DNA of 64,000 nucleotides. Origin: Nemertoderma westbladi. Lineage: Eukaryota > Xenacoelomorpha > Nemertodermatida > Nemertodermatidae. A program made the translations under genes and the position numbers. The number at the start of each line of letters is the position of its first letter. The first letter of the stretch is position 1. Shown in pieces: positions 35,461-45,718 of the stretch. Under the pieces are notes generated by a model, which was not told the origin of the DNA, searched no databases, and saw only the letters and a list, made by a program, of their open reading frames with translations. The stretch is taken from contig JAUCBJ010009037.1 in NCBI GenBank assembly GCA_032718475.1, positions 1 to 64,000 on the forward strand, written 5' to 3'.

Positions 35461-37283
35461 TATTTATGGAATCGGTTATTATTGCAAATTTGTAATGGAA
35501 GAACTTATATTTTTGAAATTAGTACTGTTTGTTTTTTAAATAATCGTAAATTATTTTGTGATAACTTGATGTAATAATTTTAAATCCCTTGTATTTTTAA
35601 TGTGTGTTGTAAATATAAGTTTGTAATAATTAATTATTATTTGTATTTAAATAATGTGCAGAACTATACATTTGATTACGGTGCCCTCTGCATGACTAAT
35701 GTTAGAAGGGGGCACGTTAATAAGCCATTATTATTATTATTATTATTATTATATTATCTTTGTGCCTATTGACATGACATTGACATTGGTTTTTTTCACA
35801 CCTTTCAAGTACAACATTGTGGACAATCCATCTAAGTGGGGCGTAAAGCGGAGCAGAAGAGGAAATGCAGGACACAAGTTAGTTTTTCGAAACTGTGCGG
35901 CGATGTCCAGTTACTTGAGTCATGTCTCATCGAAATACGTGACAATGTATGTGCGCTCAGATGGGCGATGGTCTATTCTTTTGAATATCAATGGGCTATT
36001 CTATACTATCATGTGAGGTAAGAATGCCAGTGCTAGCAACTTCATTATGATACGATATTCTATAGAGGATTTATAGAGTGCAGTGCAACCATTGTCCTTA
36101 TCCTTAACCCAACAATTAGCAATATACAGACTGACATAAATCAAAGAATTATGAAAGAAGTGTAACACATACTGTAAGGAATAAGGAATATTTATTTTAT
36201 TTAAGGATTGTGCAGATTTTGGAATACAATTGTATTCCTAAATAAGAAACCCAGGTCAAAAAGTTCTTATTTAGGGACTTTCAGTATTTATGTGTACAAT
36301 TTCGATATCTTAAATAAGGTAAATTTAAAAAATCCCCCTTATTTAGGAACTAGTCGTATTTTTTATGCAATTTTAAAACGTTTGTAGAAAAAAAACCGGA
36401 CGGTGAAATGTTTTCTGGTTTTTTGCTTTATGTTCAAGAAAGACCCAACTTTTACATTGTGAAATAAAATTATGCGGTATTTTTTCCTGAAACAAGTTAT
36501 TGCATATTATATCGAAAAAATATCCAAAAAAGGCCCAAAAACCCCTAAATAAGAGCCATTTTCCTTAAATAAGAACCCACTTTTGGAGCTTATTTAAGGG
36601 TATGTTCCCTACTGACTGTAACCTGCTCCTTTCCATTAATTAAGAAATCTGATTTTGTATGCTGTCTGGCAGTCTGGGTGGGTAGGCTTACCGGTAAACC
36701 GGTAGCAGTAGGTCATTAAAGGAATCTTCAAATGAACAAAATGTAATATTTTGAAAAAAGTGAAAATTGACTGATTGAAAACTGAAAAGTGAAACTCTTC
36801 TTACAATTAATCTAAATCTTATTGTAGATACATTGTTTATGAAAAACATTTTTTTTTGTCTTTTTGGGTAGTTTTTTTGGGTAATACTGTAATATTGTGT
36901 TTTTTGTGTTTTTTGTGTCATTTTTTGTATTTTTTTGTGTTTTTTTTGTGTATTTTTTTTTTTTTTTGTGTAATATTGTTTTTTTTTTGGGTAATTCGTA
37001 GGTCCCTATAAAATATAATCTTGAACAAATGCAGCCCCATATCATTCTGTCATTTATCTAACCATCATATCAAATGAAATGAACTGATGAACCAATCAAG
37101 CTAAGGCAGTCAGGTCAATCTAATCAATCATTATACAAATACAGCCTGACATAAATAAATACTACAAAAATCTAGAAATAACATTCGAAAACCTGCAAAC
37201 ACTTTCAAAAACCTACAAAAACCTAACAAAAACCCAAAAACCTAATTTTTGTTTTGAAAAACCGAAGGTTTTTGCCAGCCCTG

Positions 37284-37663
37284 AGTGGGACTAGGCCCTT
37301 TTCACTGTGCCAGCGCTGTGTTCCGGTCTGGCAGTCTGGTAGTAGGCATAGGCCCTAATTGTTTTGTTTACGTCCCTGTTGCCTGTCACTGCTGTCAGTA
37401 ACGAATATGTAAAAGCAAAGCAAAGCAAAAAAATGAAAAGATTCCTTTCGAGATAAATGAAAAAACTACTTTCGAAAACAGTACGTAGGCCTACATACTA
37501 CGTAACGTATTATATGCTGAATACTGATGTAACTTGGCAGTTTCTTTTTACAGTTATAAAGTGCTTTAAGTCTTTAGGCCCCTATTTACCGCTATTAATT
37601 TATTCATTAATCTTCACTCTGTTACTGAGTAACCAATAACCATAGACTGATTGCTGGTAGATA
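37284..37663 (+). promoter_or_regulatory. Upstream flank of the sorting nexin gene
   Basis: Short gene-free interval between the hAT right end and the SNX9-type start codon. TGCTGGTAG immediately precedes ATAATGG and could be a splice acceptor for an upstream non-coding exon; no promoter element is certain. Confidence 0.3.
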
Positions 37664-39427
37664 ATGGCGGTTCAGAAGGTTCGAGTCTTGTTCGATTTCG
37701 ATGAGGGACAACCCGGTGAGCTCTCTATCCACACTGACGACATACTAACTATCATCAACCAGGACGTAGGCGATGGCTGGTACCAGGCAGAGAACAGCTC
37801 CGGGGATGTTGGTCTTGTGCCCGAGGTTTATGTCGAGATGTTGCCCCCTAGTCTACCACCCCCGCCACTGCCGCAAATGGAGTCAGCTACTACGGGCCAA
37901 GACAGCAGCTGGGGTCAACCCGATACAGGATACTCAAGTCAACCCGCCGCTGGATACTCAAGTCAACCGGCTGCTGGGTATTCCGGTCAACCGGCCGCTG
38001 GGTACTCCACTCAGAATCCCCCCAGCGACTGGGATTGGGACTCGCAGCCACCCGCAGCGCCGCCTAACGCCGGGCTCAACCTCGCCACAGTGGGAGCTGC
38101 GGCGGGGGCCGGCGAGGAGGAATGGTCGGATGACGAATGGGGCGACGACACCGGCGGCCAAAACGAGACAGAGAAACGCGAACGCGGCGATTCGTCGAGC
38201 ATCACCTCCGGTAAAGGAACCGTTAAGGGATCCTCGAAGGGGTTTATGGGACGATTCTCTGTGTTCGTGAAGTCCGGAGGGGAATCATTCCTCTTGGGGA
38301 CCACTAAAGTTCACTCGCAAACTCTCGATAAAGCGACGATATTTCTCACGGAAGATGGGCCCACATGGGAAGCAAACACCGCGGAGAACTTCACGTGCAC
38401 CGTGAGCGAACCCTCGAAAGCGAAGAAGTTCCACGGGATGAAGAGTTTCATCGCGTATCAACTGACTCCCTCGAACACTTCCTACCCGGTCAGCCGTCGC
38501 TACAAACATTTCGACTGGTTGTACGAGCGGTTGGCCATTAAGTTCGCCTTGATGTGCGTGCCCCCTTTGCCGGAGAAACAGGTTAGCGGGCGCTTCGACG
38601 GCGAGTTTATCAACTTCCGGATGACGCAGTTGCAGTTGTGGATCGCGCGGATATGCCGACACCCGGTGATCTCGCGGTGCGACGCCTTCCTTCACTTCCT
38701 TACCTGCGTCGACGAGAAGCAATGGAAGCAAGGGAAGCGTCGCTCCGAGAAGGACGAATACGTCGCCGGGGCCTACTTCCTCGCGGTGAACAAACCCAAC
38801 GAGATGCTGCCCAAGGAACAAGTCGAGAACGAGACGGAACAGTTTAGTCGCTTCACTAAAAGTTTCGACGCCTCTTTAAAACTCATCGGGAACACTTTCC
38901 ACGACAATGTTAAGCGACACAAAGGCCCGTTCAACAAGGAGTTCATGCGGATCAGCCAGGGGTTCCAGGCGGTTGCCAATAGTTTCGATTTGGATAACCG
39001 GGTTTATTCGAACGGCCTAACGGAAGCGATTAAAGCCACGGCGGAGACCTACAAGTCTATAAGCGAACTGTACGCGGGCCAGCCGGACGTTGACTCCACG
39101 CCGTTGCTGCATCGTCTACACGAGTACTCCGGGATTGTATCGACATTCCCCGATATATTAGCCATCCATAAAGGTTCGCTCAGCAAAGTTCGCGAGTATC
39201 AGAAGAATCTAGACGAGGGTAAAATCGACGGGGATGAGATGGTTCTGGTAGAAAACCGTTGCGATACGGTTTCATACGTTCTCGAATCTGAGATCAACCA
39301 TTTCCACAGGGAGAGGGTTGTGGACTTTAAGGAGATGATGCAGAATTATCTTCGATGCCAAATTGATTTCTTTCAGAATATTACCTCTAAATTGCAGTCC
39401 AATCTCGATTGTTACGCCAATCTCTAG
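37664..39427 (+). CDS. SNX9: Sorting nexin of the SNX9/18/33 family (SH3-PX-BAR)
   Basis: 587 codons in a single uninterrupted exon. Residues 1-60 form an SH3 domain (VRVLFDFDEG, DVGDGWYQAEN, GLVPEVYVEML). Residues 61-175 are a linker with PPPPLP, four GYSxQPAA repeats (about 89-115), DWDWD and EEEWSDDEWGDD, the acidic Trp type of AP-2/clathrin-binding motif. A PX domain follows at about 241-350, with phosphoinositide-binding RRYKHFDWLYERL (about 279) and PPLPEKQ, then a SNX9-type BAR domain at about 375-585. Family role: couples membrane curvature and phosphoinositides to dynamin, AP-2 and actin nucleation in endocytosis. ATG context is ATAATGG. Length matches human SNX9 (595) and SNX33 (574), and vertebrate SNX18 and SNX33 are also almost intronless. 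One gene probably stands for the ancestral family member. AATAAA at about 39,784 is a possible poly(A) signal. Confidence 0.95.
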   Translation: MAVQKVRVLFDFDEGQPGELSIHTDDILTIINQDVGDGWYQAENSSGDVGLVPEVYVEMLPPSLPPPPLPQMESATTGQDSSWGQPDTGYSSQPAAGYSSQPAAGYSGQPAAGYSTQNPPSDWDWDSQPPAAPPNAGLNLATVGAAAGAGEEEWSDDEWGDDTGGQNETEKRERGDSSSITSGKGTVKGSSKGFMGRFSVFVKSGGESFLLGTTKVHSQTLDKATIFLTEDGPTWEANTAENFTCTVSEPSKAKKFHGMKSFIAYQLTPSNTSYPVSRRYKHFDWLYERLAIKFALMCVPPLPEKQVSGRFDGEFINFRMTQLQLWIARICRHPVISRCDAFLHFLTCVDEKQWKQGKRRSEKDEYVAGAYFLAVNKPNEMLPKEQVENETEQFSRFTKSFDASLKLIGNTFHDNVKRHKGPFNKEFMRISQGFQAVANSFDLDNRVYSNGLTEAIKATAETYKSISELYAGQPDVDSTPLLHRLHEYSGIVSTFPDILAIHKGSLSKVREYQKNLDEGKIDGDEMVLVENRCDTVSYVLESEINHFHRERVVDFKEMMQNYLRCQIDFFQNITSKLQSNLDCYANL

Positions 39428-41640
39428 ATTAACTTTATTTTACTGATTACATTTTTTTTATTATATTATATTATAATGGCTAGCCAAGTCTGTTGGACAA
39501 TTTTTTAACCGCGTACAGTACCGGTGCTCTAAACCCATCTGTATTAATATTCGAATATTATCGTATTATATCTTTAAACTGCCGTACCTCCGTAGCTCCT
39601 TTATTAAAACATTAGGTATTTTATTTAACAAACATTTTCCAATATTTATCGGATATTTTTATTCATATTAATAATGTTGTATATATTATTGTGAAAGAGA
39701 ATGTAGTTCATATACTACAGATTGGTTCAGTAATTTATAAGTCTAAACATCTGGTACGTTATAGATTTATTATTTTATTAAGTAATAAATAACACTGTGT
39801 GGCGGTAACACTTGGAACGGACCAATGGGGGGGGGGGGGGGGGGGGGGGGGTAACCTACACTGTTTGTCTGTCTGCATCCCATTTTTGCTCCCAATAATA
39901 ATAGTACATCCAGTATTTCTCAATCACTTCCAAAATATTACGATTGAAATCAACTCAGTGTCCCAGAAAACTTTATATATTTAAAATTTTGGCTCATTAG
40001 GTGGTTATTTTATTTCGGATATTGGAAAATTGAAATTTGGTGTTGATTGTTGCAGGACGAAAAATAGCTGTAAAGATACCTCAGTTACGTTCAAAATACG
40101 ACTGAATTCAGCATCTTATGAACTCATATAAATTGGAAGTCTGAACTTTGGAGCGCATGTTTGAAAGAAATTTAAAATTGTTGTGCTGCAACCACTTTTA
40201 GGTTACACTAATAGTACCTGATACATTTCTTATTCATGAAAACTAATATAGAGATATTAATAAGCCTCTCGCAATGTTGAAATCTCCATATAAATTTGGG
40301 ACATTATGAGATAATAAAGCGAGAATCTATTCTTATAAACTGATTCCAACACTAAATACTAACAAAACCTCTTCCCTAGATATACGAGGCTTCGGTTCTA
40401 GTAAGTGTTACTGCCACAATTCCAAATACAATTATTGATACATTGTGAGATTGTGAATAGCTGAAACTTCGTATTGCGTTCAAGACATTAGCAAAAATTC
40501 ATATTTAAAAAAACCCAAATAATAATCAACTTCTCTGTGGATCCATATCCTTCCGCTCTATTCTTATAAATATTAATTAATAACTTATTCATACATATTA
40601 GGCTAGCGTTATTGAATTGGGGCCGATTTGGATTTAATGTTCTAGATAATTTGTGTATATATATAATAACCATTAGGTATCAGAATGTTCGCTATTTGTT
40701 CTAGAGCAAACACTATCTGTATTAGTTCAATATGTTTACTCAATTAGGTTTGGATATATAATGGATGGCCAGTATTATTTCATTATCCCGGTAATAGCCA
40801 AATAAATCCAACAGGACTTTATTATCTCTTCACTTTCTATGTCTAGCCCAGTTTGTAGACCCGAGAGCTATTGGTGAATCCCTTATTATCTTCTAGGATT
40901 CAATCACTGTATATGCTGCCTAGGCCAGTAACATCATCATAGTAAATAGATAAGTTAATTATGTGCCTTTAGTGGCTACGGTTGTGTTATTTATTACGTG
41001 TTTTACAATATAATGATAATAGAATAATTAATAATGATAATAGAATAATTAATAATGATAATAGAATATAATAATTTTTATCTGGATTAAATATTTTGCC
41101 AATGGATATGTTTAATGTTTAGTTTATTTTGTGTGCCATCATTCCATCCAGTAGCCAGAATAATTGTGTATAAAATCTCTTTGGTAATTTGTATATCGCA
41201 CTTTTTGGATAATAAACATTTTTTTAATTATTTTACTGTAATTCGTTGGAGACGGTTATTTATCTGACAACTTTACTAATTTGATTCTCAACTTTTAGTA
41301 TAATGGGAAAGGCCCTATCTTCTGTATAAAATATTTTGTACATAAACATAATACCTCTCCGCAGGGGGGGGGGGGGGGGGGGGGTGGCTGTTGACGCTTA
41401 CGTAATTCAACCCTCTCCAGGGGAGGAGCTACGCAAGCAATATTTATGATTTCAACTGAAAAAGATAGTTATCCTGTGCTATTGACTTTTGTTTGTTGTT
41501 TTGGTTGAAAACTGTGCCACTGATACATGTTCCTTTCCCTTATTGGATATTTAACATAAAATTATTAATTCGCCGTTCGTTAATAGCCCTTCCTGTATAG
41601 TTATTTATATAATGTTAAAAATAATATAATGGAATAATAA
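39428..41640. other. Gene-free stretch downstream of the sorting nexin
   Basis: 3' UTR of the SNX9-type gene at its left, then AT-rich sequence with no coding signal. It contains a 25-nt G run (39,827-39,851) and three copies of an ATAATGATAATAGAATAATT unit (about 41,010-41,065). Confidence 0.6.
41364..41580. mobile_element. Poly-G MITE, inverted copy
   Basis: Starts with a 21-nt G run (41,364-41,384) and contains TTGTTTTGGTT, TTCCTTTCCCTTA and AATTCGCC, the reverse complement of the 6,994-7,233 copy. The right end is degraded. Confidence 0.5.
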
Positions 41641-41656
41641 TTATTAGAGTACAGTT

Positions 41657-44600
41657 ATGTGTGATTTAGCTGTTATTACTGCCGTTATTGTGTGTGATTT
41701 AGCTGTTATTACTACCGTTATTGTGTGTGATTTAGCTGTTATTACTACCGTTATTGTGTGTGATTTAGCTGTTATTACTACCGTTATTGTGTGTGATTTA
41801 GCTGTTATTACTACCGTTATTGTGTGTGATTTAGCTGTTATTACTGCCGTTATTGTGTGTGATTTAGCTGTTATTACTACCGTTATTGTGTGTGATTTAG
41901 CTGTTATTACTACCGTTATTGTGTGTGATTTAGCTGTTATTACTGCCGTTATTGTGTGTGATTTAGCTGTTATTACTACCGTTATTGTGTGTGATTTAGC
42001 TGTTATTACTACCGTTATTGTGTGTGATTTAGCTGTTATTACTACCGTTATTGTGTGTGATTTAGCTGTTATTACTACCGTTATTGTGTGTGATTTAGCT
42101 GTTATTACTACCGTTATTGTGTGTGATTTAGCTGTTATTACTGCCGTTATTGTGTGTGATTTAGCTGTTATTACTACCGTTATTGTGTGTGATTTAGCTG
42201 TTATTACTGCCGTTATTGTGTGTGATTTAGCTGTTATTACTACCGTTATTGTGTGTGATTTAGCTGTTATTACTACCGTTATTGTGTGTGATTTAGCTGT
42301 TATTACTACCGTTATTGTGTGTGATTTAGCTGTTATTACTACCGTTATTGTGTGTGATTTAGCTGTTATTACTGCCGTTATTGTGTGTGATTTAGCTGTT
42401 ATTACTACCGTTATTGTGTGTGATTTAGCTGTTATTACTACCGTTATTGTGTGTGATTTAGCTGTTATTACTGCCGTTATTGTGTGTGATTTAGCTGTTA
42501 TTACTGCCGTTATTGTGTGTGATTTAGCTGTTATTACTACCGTTATTGTGTGTGATTTAGCTGTTATTACTACCGTTATTGTGTGTGATTTAGCTGTTAT
42601 TACTACCGTTATTGTGTGTGATTTAGCTGTTATTACTACCGTTATTGTGTGTGATTTAGCTGTTATTACTGCCGTTATTGTGTATGATTTAGCTGTTATT
42701 ACTACCGTTATTGTGTGTGATTTATCTGTTATTACTACCGTTATTGTGTATGATTTAGCTGTTATTACTACCGTTATTGTGTGTGATTTAGCTGTTATTA
42801 CTACCGTTATTGTGTGTGATTTAGCTGTTATTACTACCGTTATTGTGTGTGATTTAGCTGTTATTACTACCGTTATTGTGTTTGATTTAGATGTTATTAC
42901 TGCCGTTATTGTGTGTGATTTAGCTGTTATTACTGCCGTTATTGTGTGTGATTTAGCTGTTATTACTACCGTTATTGTGTGTGATTTAGCTGTTATTACT
43001 ACCGTTATTGTGTATGATTTAGATGTTATTACTGCCGTTATTGTGTGTGATTAAGCTGTTATTACTACCGTTATTGTGTGTGATTTAGCTGTTATTACTA
43101 CCGTTATTGTGTGTGATTTAGCTGTTATTACTACCGTTATTGTGTGGGATTTAGCTGTTATTACTACCGTTATTGTGTGTGATTTAGCTGTTATTACTAC
43201 CGTTATTGTGTGTGATTTAGCTGTTATTACTACCGTTATTGTGTGTGATTTAGCTGTTATTACTAACGTTATTGTGTGTGATTTAGCTGTTATTACTACC
43301 GTTATTGTGTTTGATTTAGCTGTTATTACTGCCGTTATTGTGTGTGATTTAGCTGTTATTACTACCGTTATTGTGTGTGATTTAGCTGTTATTACTGCCG
43401 TTATTGTGTGTGATTTAGCTGTTATAACTGCCGTTATTGTGTGTGATTTAGCTGTTATAACTGCCGTTATTGTGTGTGATTTAGCTGTTATTACTACCGT
43501 TATTGTTTGTGATTTAGCTGTTATTACTACCGTTATTGTGTGTGATTTAGCTGTTATTACTACCGTTATTGTGTGTGATTTAGCTGTTATTACTAACGTT
43601 ATTGTGTGTGATTTAGCTGTTATTACTACCGTTATTGTGTTTGATTTAGCTGTTATTACTGCCGTTATTGTGTGTGATTTAGCTGTTATTACTACCGTTA
43701 TTGTGTGTGATTTAGCTGTTATTACTGCCGTTATTGTGTGTGATTTAGCTGTTATAACTGCCGTTATTGTGTGTGATTTAGCTGTTATAACTGCCGTTAT
43801 TGTGTGTGATTTAGCTGTTATTACTACCGTTATTGTGTGTGATTTAGCTGTTATTACTACCGTTATTGTGTGTGATTTAGCTGTTATTACTACCGTTATT
43901 GTGTTTGATTTAGCTGTTATTACTACCGTTATTGTGTGCGATTTAGCTGTTATTACTACCGTTATTGTGTGTGATTTAGCTGTTATTACTACCGTTATTG
44001 TGTGTGATTTAGCTGTTATTACTAACGTTATTGTGTGTGATTTAGCTGTTATTACTACCGTTATTGTGTTTGATTTAGCTGTTATTACTGCCGTTATTGT
44101 GTGTGATTTAGCTGTTATTACTACCGTTATTGTGTGTGATTTAGCTGTTATTACTACCGTTATTGTGTGTGATTTAGCTGTTATTACTACCGTTATTGTG
44201 TTTGATTTAGATGTTATTACTGCCGTTATTGTGTGTGATTTAGCTGTTATTACTGCCGTTATTGTGTGTGATTTATCTGTTATTACTACCGTTATTGTGT
44301 ATGATTTAGCTGTTATTACTACCGTTATTGTGTGCGATTTAGCTGTTATTACTACCGTTATTGTGTGTGATTTAGCTGTTATTACTACCGTTATTGTGTG
44401 TGATTTAGCTGTTATTACTAACGTTATTGTGTGTGATTTAGCTGTTATTACTACCGTTATTGTGTGTGATTTAGCTGTTATTACTACCGTTATTGTGTGT
44501 GATTTAGCTGTTATTACTACCGTTATTGTGTGTGATTTAGCTGTTATTACTGCCGTTATTGTGTATGATTTAGATGTTATTACTACCGTTATTGTGTGTG

Positions 44601-45640
44601 AATTAGCTGTTATTACTACCGTTATTGTGTATGATTTAGCTGTTATTACTGCCGTTATTGTGTATGATTTAGATGTTATTACTGCCGTTATTGTGTGTGA
44701 TTTAGCTGTTATTACTACAGTTATTGTGTGTGATTTAGCTGTTATTACTACCGTTATTATGTGTGATTTAGCTGTTATTACTACCGTTATTGTGTGTGAT
44801 TTAGCTGTTATTACTGCCGTTATTGTGTATGATTTAGATGTTATTACTGCCGTTATTGTGTGTGATTTAGCTGTTATTACTACCGTTATTGTGTTTGATT
44901 TAGCTGTTATTACTACCGTTATTGTGTATGATTTAGATGTTATTACTGCCGTTATTGTGTGTGATTTAGCTGTTATTACTACCGTTATTGTGTTTGATTT
45001 AGCTGTTATTACTACCGTTATTGTGTGTGATTTAGCTGTTATTACTACCGTTATTGTGTTTGATTTAGCTGTTATTACTACCGTTATTGTGTATGATTTA
45101 GATGTTATTACTGCCGTTATTGTGTGTGATTTAGCTGTTATTACTACCGTTATTGTGTTTGATTTAGCTGTTATTACTACCGTTATTGTGTGTGATTTAG
45201 CTGTTATTACTACCGTTATTGTGTGTGATTTAGCTGTTATTACTGCCGTTATTGTGTATGATTTAGATGTTATTACTGCCGTTATTGTGTGTGATTTAGC
45301 TGTTATTACTACCGTTATTGTGTTTGATTTAGCTGTTATTACTACCGTTATTGTGTATGATTTAGATGTTATTACTGCCGTTATTGTGTGTGATTTAGCT
45401 GTTATTACTACCGTTATTGTGTGTGATTTAGCTGTTATTACTGCCGTTATTGTGTATGATTTAGATGTTATTACTGCCGTTATTGTGTGTGATTTAGCTG
45501 TTATTACTACCGTTATTGTGTATGATATAGCTGTTATTACTACCGTTATTGTGTGTGATTTAGCTGTTATTACTACCGTTATTGTGTTTGATTTAGCTGT
45601 TATTACTACCGTTATTGTGTGTGATTTCGCTGTTATTATT
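41657..45640. repeat. 33-bp satellite, about 120 copies
   Basis: Head-to-tail TGTGATTTAGCTGTTATTAC plus TACCGTTATTGTG. Every unit is exactly 33 bp, so both strands stay open for kilobases: plus reads CDLAVITTVIV, minus reads AKSHTITVVIT. The plus frame has one stop (TTA to TAA, about 43,052), and a 23-residue non-repeat tail (FESNPHSIYNRK) precedes the final stop at 45,718. Unit variants (TAC/TGC/AAC before CG; GTGTGTG/GTGTTTG/GTGTATG) are arranged in blocks; a 330-bp (10-unit) block is duplicated (43,261 against 43,591). No start context or domain supports a protein. Confidence 0.95.
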
Positions 45641-45718
45641 TTTTCATTTGAATCAAATCCACATTCCATATACAACCGTAAGCTAAGTGACGATCAAGAA
45701 CTAAAACTCATTTTTTAA

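Larger units (their letters stand above)
33088..36614. mobile_element. TIR element E2 with ~370-bp TIRs and 5-bp TSD
   Basis: Ends CAGTTAGGGAACATACC (33,088) and GGGTATGTTCCCTACTG (to 36,614). TIRs extend to about 33,458 and from about 36,244, dense in CTTAAATAAG/CTTATTTAAG words. The TSD is ACTGT (33,083-33,087; 36,615-36,619). Removing the element restores CTGCTACTGTAACCTGCTCC, the conserved core of the repeated poly-G MITE, an independent proof of the borders. Interior arrays are listed separately; no transposase recognised. Confidence 0.85.
32815..37006. mobile_element. TIR element E4 with 9-bp TSD (MULE-like size)
   Basis: TIRs about 155 bp: 32,815-32,968 (GGTCCTACGAATTACC then repeated CACAAAAA/TTACCCAAAAA) and 36,846-37,006 (inverse). 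The TSD is TATAAAATA (32,806-32,814; 37,007-37,015). A 9-bp TSD is typical of Mutator-like elements. Without nested E2 it is about 0.66 kb and non-coding. Confidence 0.75.
23987..37283. mobile_element. hAT-type element, 13.3 kb including nested insertions
   Basis: Ends CAGGGCTGGCAAA (23,987) and TTTGCCAGCCCTG (to 37,283) are inverted and flanked by identical 8-bp AGTGGGAC (23,979-23,986; 37,284-37,291). The subterminal sequence repeats AGGTTTTTG on one side and its complement on the other. After removing the insertions at 24,122-29,092, 29,270-32,443 and 32,815-37,006 only about 0.95 kb remains, so the original was a non-autonomous element. No hAT transposase is visible. Confidence 0.85.

Noticed and set aside
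37773-38270. Alternative frames within the sorting nexin
   Set aside because: Arg/Pro-rich shadows produced by GC-rich codons of the real frame.
43051-45675. 874-codon minus-strand frame and long plus frames through the 33-bp satellite
   Set aside because: A unit length divisible by three keeps every frame without a stop open; no start context, domain or splice signal supports translation, so it is annotated as satellite only.
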